From: Bacteroidetes bacterium GWF2_33_38 | GTDB lineage: Bacteria; Bacteroidota; Bacteroidia; Bacteroidales; GWF2-33-38 | NCBI GenBank assembly: GCA_001769505.1 | Contig: MEOF01000003.1 | Coordinates: 1-44,954 of the forward strand | Direction of reading: 5' to 3' | DNA: 44,954 nt | Shown here: positions 43,318 through 44,954 of the stretch, piece after piece | Layout of the letters: each line of letters starts with the position of its first letter | How positions within the stretch are numbered: the stretch's first letter is position 1 | Position numbers and translations under genes: made by a program | Notes under the pieces: model-generated | What the model was told of the DNA's origin: nothing | The model's input: only the letters and a program-made list of their open reading frames with translations | Database searches by the model: none

Positions 43318-44739
43318 ATGATTAAAACAGAACCGACATATAAGAGAACAATTGAAAGCGTACTTGACCTGAAAACAGGGAAAGAGGTTTTTGCTTCTGA
43401 TTTTTTCAAAAAATCAATTGATGAAATATTTAAACTGAGATACGAATTTGAAACTGCAATTAGGGAAAATACACCTCGTTTTGTTTGTTATTTTTGTCGA
43501 CAAGCCATAAAGATTAGAGGTCAGGCTGATTCGAAAAAGATTCTTCACTTTGCCCACTTGAAAGATAGTGATGACTGTTCCATCAAAACAAATAGCAAAT
43601 ACACAAAGGAGGAGTTGCTTAGAATTAAATATAATGGTGCAAAGGAAAGTGATTTGCATTTGGAGTTAAAAATGTTTATTGCAAATTCCCTTGCTGCTAA
43701 TAGGGATAATTCCAAGGGTATTGAGTTTGTTGATACAGAAATGATAAATAAACATCAAGCAATTCCCAAAATCTGGAAAAAACCTGATGTTTCGTCTAAA
43801 TATTTAGGTAAATCTGTCGTTTTTGAACTTCAATTATCTACTACATTTTTAAGTGTTATAAATTCTAGACAGGAGTTTTATAAGGAAAACAGTACTTTTA
43901 TTATTTGGGTGTTTAGCGTGTTTGAAACCGACGATGATAGAAGAAAGTTCACTCAAAGTGATGTCTTTTACAATAACAATAGAAATGGGTTTGAGTTGGA
44001 TGAGGAAGCAAAATTAAAATCAATACAAGAAAATGATTTAGTTTTAAAATGCAATTACCAAAAGCCTGTAATTAAAAATAACTATATTGATTACAAATGG
44101 GCTTTTGAATTTGTCAGATTACATGATTTAACTTTTGATTCAGATACTTTTAAAGTTTACTATTATGATGTAGACGGCGAAAGCGAAAAATTAAAAGTTG
44201 AATTAAAATTAAGCCAATCACCTTTAATAGATTTAATCCTAAATGGCGAAGATACAAAGGTTCTTGAGTTGTTTCTAAATGGTTTTAAAATTTCGGATTT
44301 GGAGAAACGACACGTTCTTGAGTTATATAGCAAACATGTGAAGACAAAGGACTGCATTGATAATTATACTTTCGAATATAGGGTTGTTCTGGCAACAATT
44401 TGTATTAAACTTGATGATTTAGAGTTAATCAAGGCGTTTCATGATGACCATAAACTAAGAAAGACTATTATTGATATTTTATCTTTAAAACTTGGAAAGA
44501 TAATTGGTTACGCTTTCAAAAAACAAATTCAAATCTCACATAGATTGATTGATTCACGACCAGAGCATTTTGATTTATATCATCAAGCAATTAGATTATA
44601 TCAACCTTTGCTAATTAAAGAACAGGATAGCTCAAATAAATTAAAGCAAAAAATTACTGGAATTAAAGATTCAGCAAAAGCACAGATTATAAATTATAGC
44701 CTTGTTGAAAAAATATTTCCAGAATTGATTAAAAAATAA
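43318..44739 (+). CDS. DUF6035/CoiA-like protein with zinc finger and nuclease-like motif
   Basis: The 473-residue protein begins with IESVLDLKTGKEVFA. It has a likely zinc site, Cys57/Cys60 in VCYFC with HFAH (77-80) and Cys87, then YNGAKESDLHLELK, KKPDVSS (Asp157) and VVFELQLSTTFLSVI (Glu170, Gln172), and a helical rest with no assignment. The layout matches what I recall of DUF6035, related to competence protein CoiA, with a restriction-endonuclease-like D...ExQ core. Nuclease activity is inferred from motifs. It stands alone, is bounded by an inverted 10-bp repeat and lies next to an attC-like hairpin, so it may be a mobile cassette with a defence or DNA-handling role. ATG 43318 is the first start after the boundary. 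Confidence 0.68.
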   Translation: MIKTEPTYKRTIESVLDLKTGKEVFASDFFKKSIDEIFKLRYEFETAIRENTPRFVCYFCRQAIKIRGQADSKKILHFAHLKDSDDCSIKTNSKYTKEELLRIKYNGAKESDLHLELKMFIANSLAANRDNSKGIEFVDTEMINKHQAIPKIWKKPDVSSKYLGKSVVFELQLSTTFLSVINSRQEFYKENSTFIIWVFSVFETDDDRRKFTQSDVFYNNNRNGFELDEEAKLKSIQENDLVLKCNYQKPVIKNNYIDYKWAFEFVRLHDLTFDSDTFKVYYYDVDGESEKLKVELKLSQSPLIDLILNGEDTKVLELFLNGFKISDLEKRHVLELYSKHVKTKDCIDNYTFEYRVVLATICIKLDDLELIKAFHDDHKLRKTIIDILSLKLGKIIGYAFKKQIQISHRLIDSRPEHFDLYHQAIRLYQPLLIKEQDSSNKLKQKITGIKDSAKAQIINYSLVEKIFPELIKK

Positions 44740-44744
44740 AAAAC

Positions 44745-44883
44745 GTGGACTAACACGCGGTTATAAAACATTGGGGTTTAAGTGGTATGCCAAGTGCATC
44801 ACTCGCTGGCAAGGTTCTTATCGGTTGATAGGTTCGTGTCCATGAATTCCCCAACGTTTCATACCGCCACCGTCAGTTCGTCT
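44745..44883 (+). other. attC-like imperfect palindrome after the DUF6035-like gene
   Basis: The element opens with GTGGACTAAC (44745-44754). GCGGTTATAAAACATTGGGG (44757-44776) then pairs with CCCCAACGTTTCATACCGCC (44849-44868), about 19 pairs with two mismatches and one bulged base, and it ends at CAGTTCGTCT (44874-44883). The inside is a variable stretch of about 70 nt. A gene followed at once by a long imperfect hairpin with a GACTAAC-type start and a GTT-type end is how integron cassettes look. The end boxes fit RYYYAAC and GTTRRRY only with one mismatch each, and no integrase is in the window. Confidence 0.45.
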
Positions 44884-44954
44884 AAAAACCAGCTATTTGT
44901 TTTAATTTTTGACTAAAAATAAGGCGATTTAACGAGAGATAAAAATATTCAGAC

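Noticed and set aside
43254-44883. Insertion sequence carrying the DUF6035-like gene
   Set aside because: No transposase motif and no target-site duplication could be seen; the ends look more like cassette ends.
44740-44954. tRNA or other known RNA gene at the right end
   Set aside because: No cloverleaf could be drawn; the paired region is one long imperfect hairpin.

Overview
The window looks like a chromosomal piece of an AT-rich Bacteroidota bacterium that has type IX secretion (T9SS). The evidence is C-terminal T9SS sorting domains of types A and B, a SprB-family giant adhesin followed by a PorP/SprF gene, an S74 tail-fibre-like surface protein, and several promoters that fit the Bacteroidota pattern TTTG-N19-TAnnTTTG with no Shine-Dalgarno sequence. 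I cannot name the genus. No core T9SS translocon gene, tRNA, rRNA, CRISPR array or transposase gene is visible.

Layout. 124-957: a CvfB-like S1 RNA-binding protein. 958-1461: a gap holding short interspersed repeats, a 24-nt relic of a surface-protein gene and a long, highly paired hairpin that may be a structured RNA. 1462-6907: a surface-protein module present twice. Each copy is a secreted 'NLVPNPSFE' protein followed by a tail-fibre-like protein. In the first copy the tail-fibre gene is cut to its N-terminus and a small XRE regulator gene lies after it on the other strand. 7064-10447: a secreted TPR-rich protein and a class III nucleotidyl cyclase. 10460-12196 (minus): a radical SAM enzyme and a DUF6873-like protein. 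12351-13277: a TerC-family membrane protein. 13459-16037 (minus): a carboxypeptidase-regulatory-domain protein and a secreted C1 peptidase, separated by a hairpin-rich gap. 16138-18062 (minus): dGTPase and PgeF overlapping by 4 nt. 18321-18512: an orphan half of a type A sorting domain. 18556-19128 (minus): a LOG-family protein.

19364-42993 is the dominant locus. An IgGFc-binding-domain protein carries five SprB repeats but no sorting domain. It is followed by a 5,854-residue SprB-like adhesin with about 70 SprB repeats, PKD domains and a type B sorting domain, then a TPR/PD40 periplasmic protein and a PorP/SprF outer-membrane protein whose start overlaps the previous gene. By analogy with the spr genes of Flavobacterium johnsoniae, the last three probably act together: the adhesin is exported through T9SS and SprF supports its export or surface attachment. 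The shorter upstream gene shares a long, closely similar segment with the giant gene.

43318-44739 is a DUF6035/CoiA-like gene bounded by an inverted 10-bp repeat. A long imperfect hairpin on its right resembles an integron attC site, so it may be a captured gene cassette.

The most promising items for follow-up are the paired RNA-like element at 1281-1427, the cassette-like ends around the DUF6035 gene, the higher-order repeat pattern inside the giant adhesin, the missing metal-ligand histidine in PgeF, and the decaying duplicated surface-protein module.
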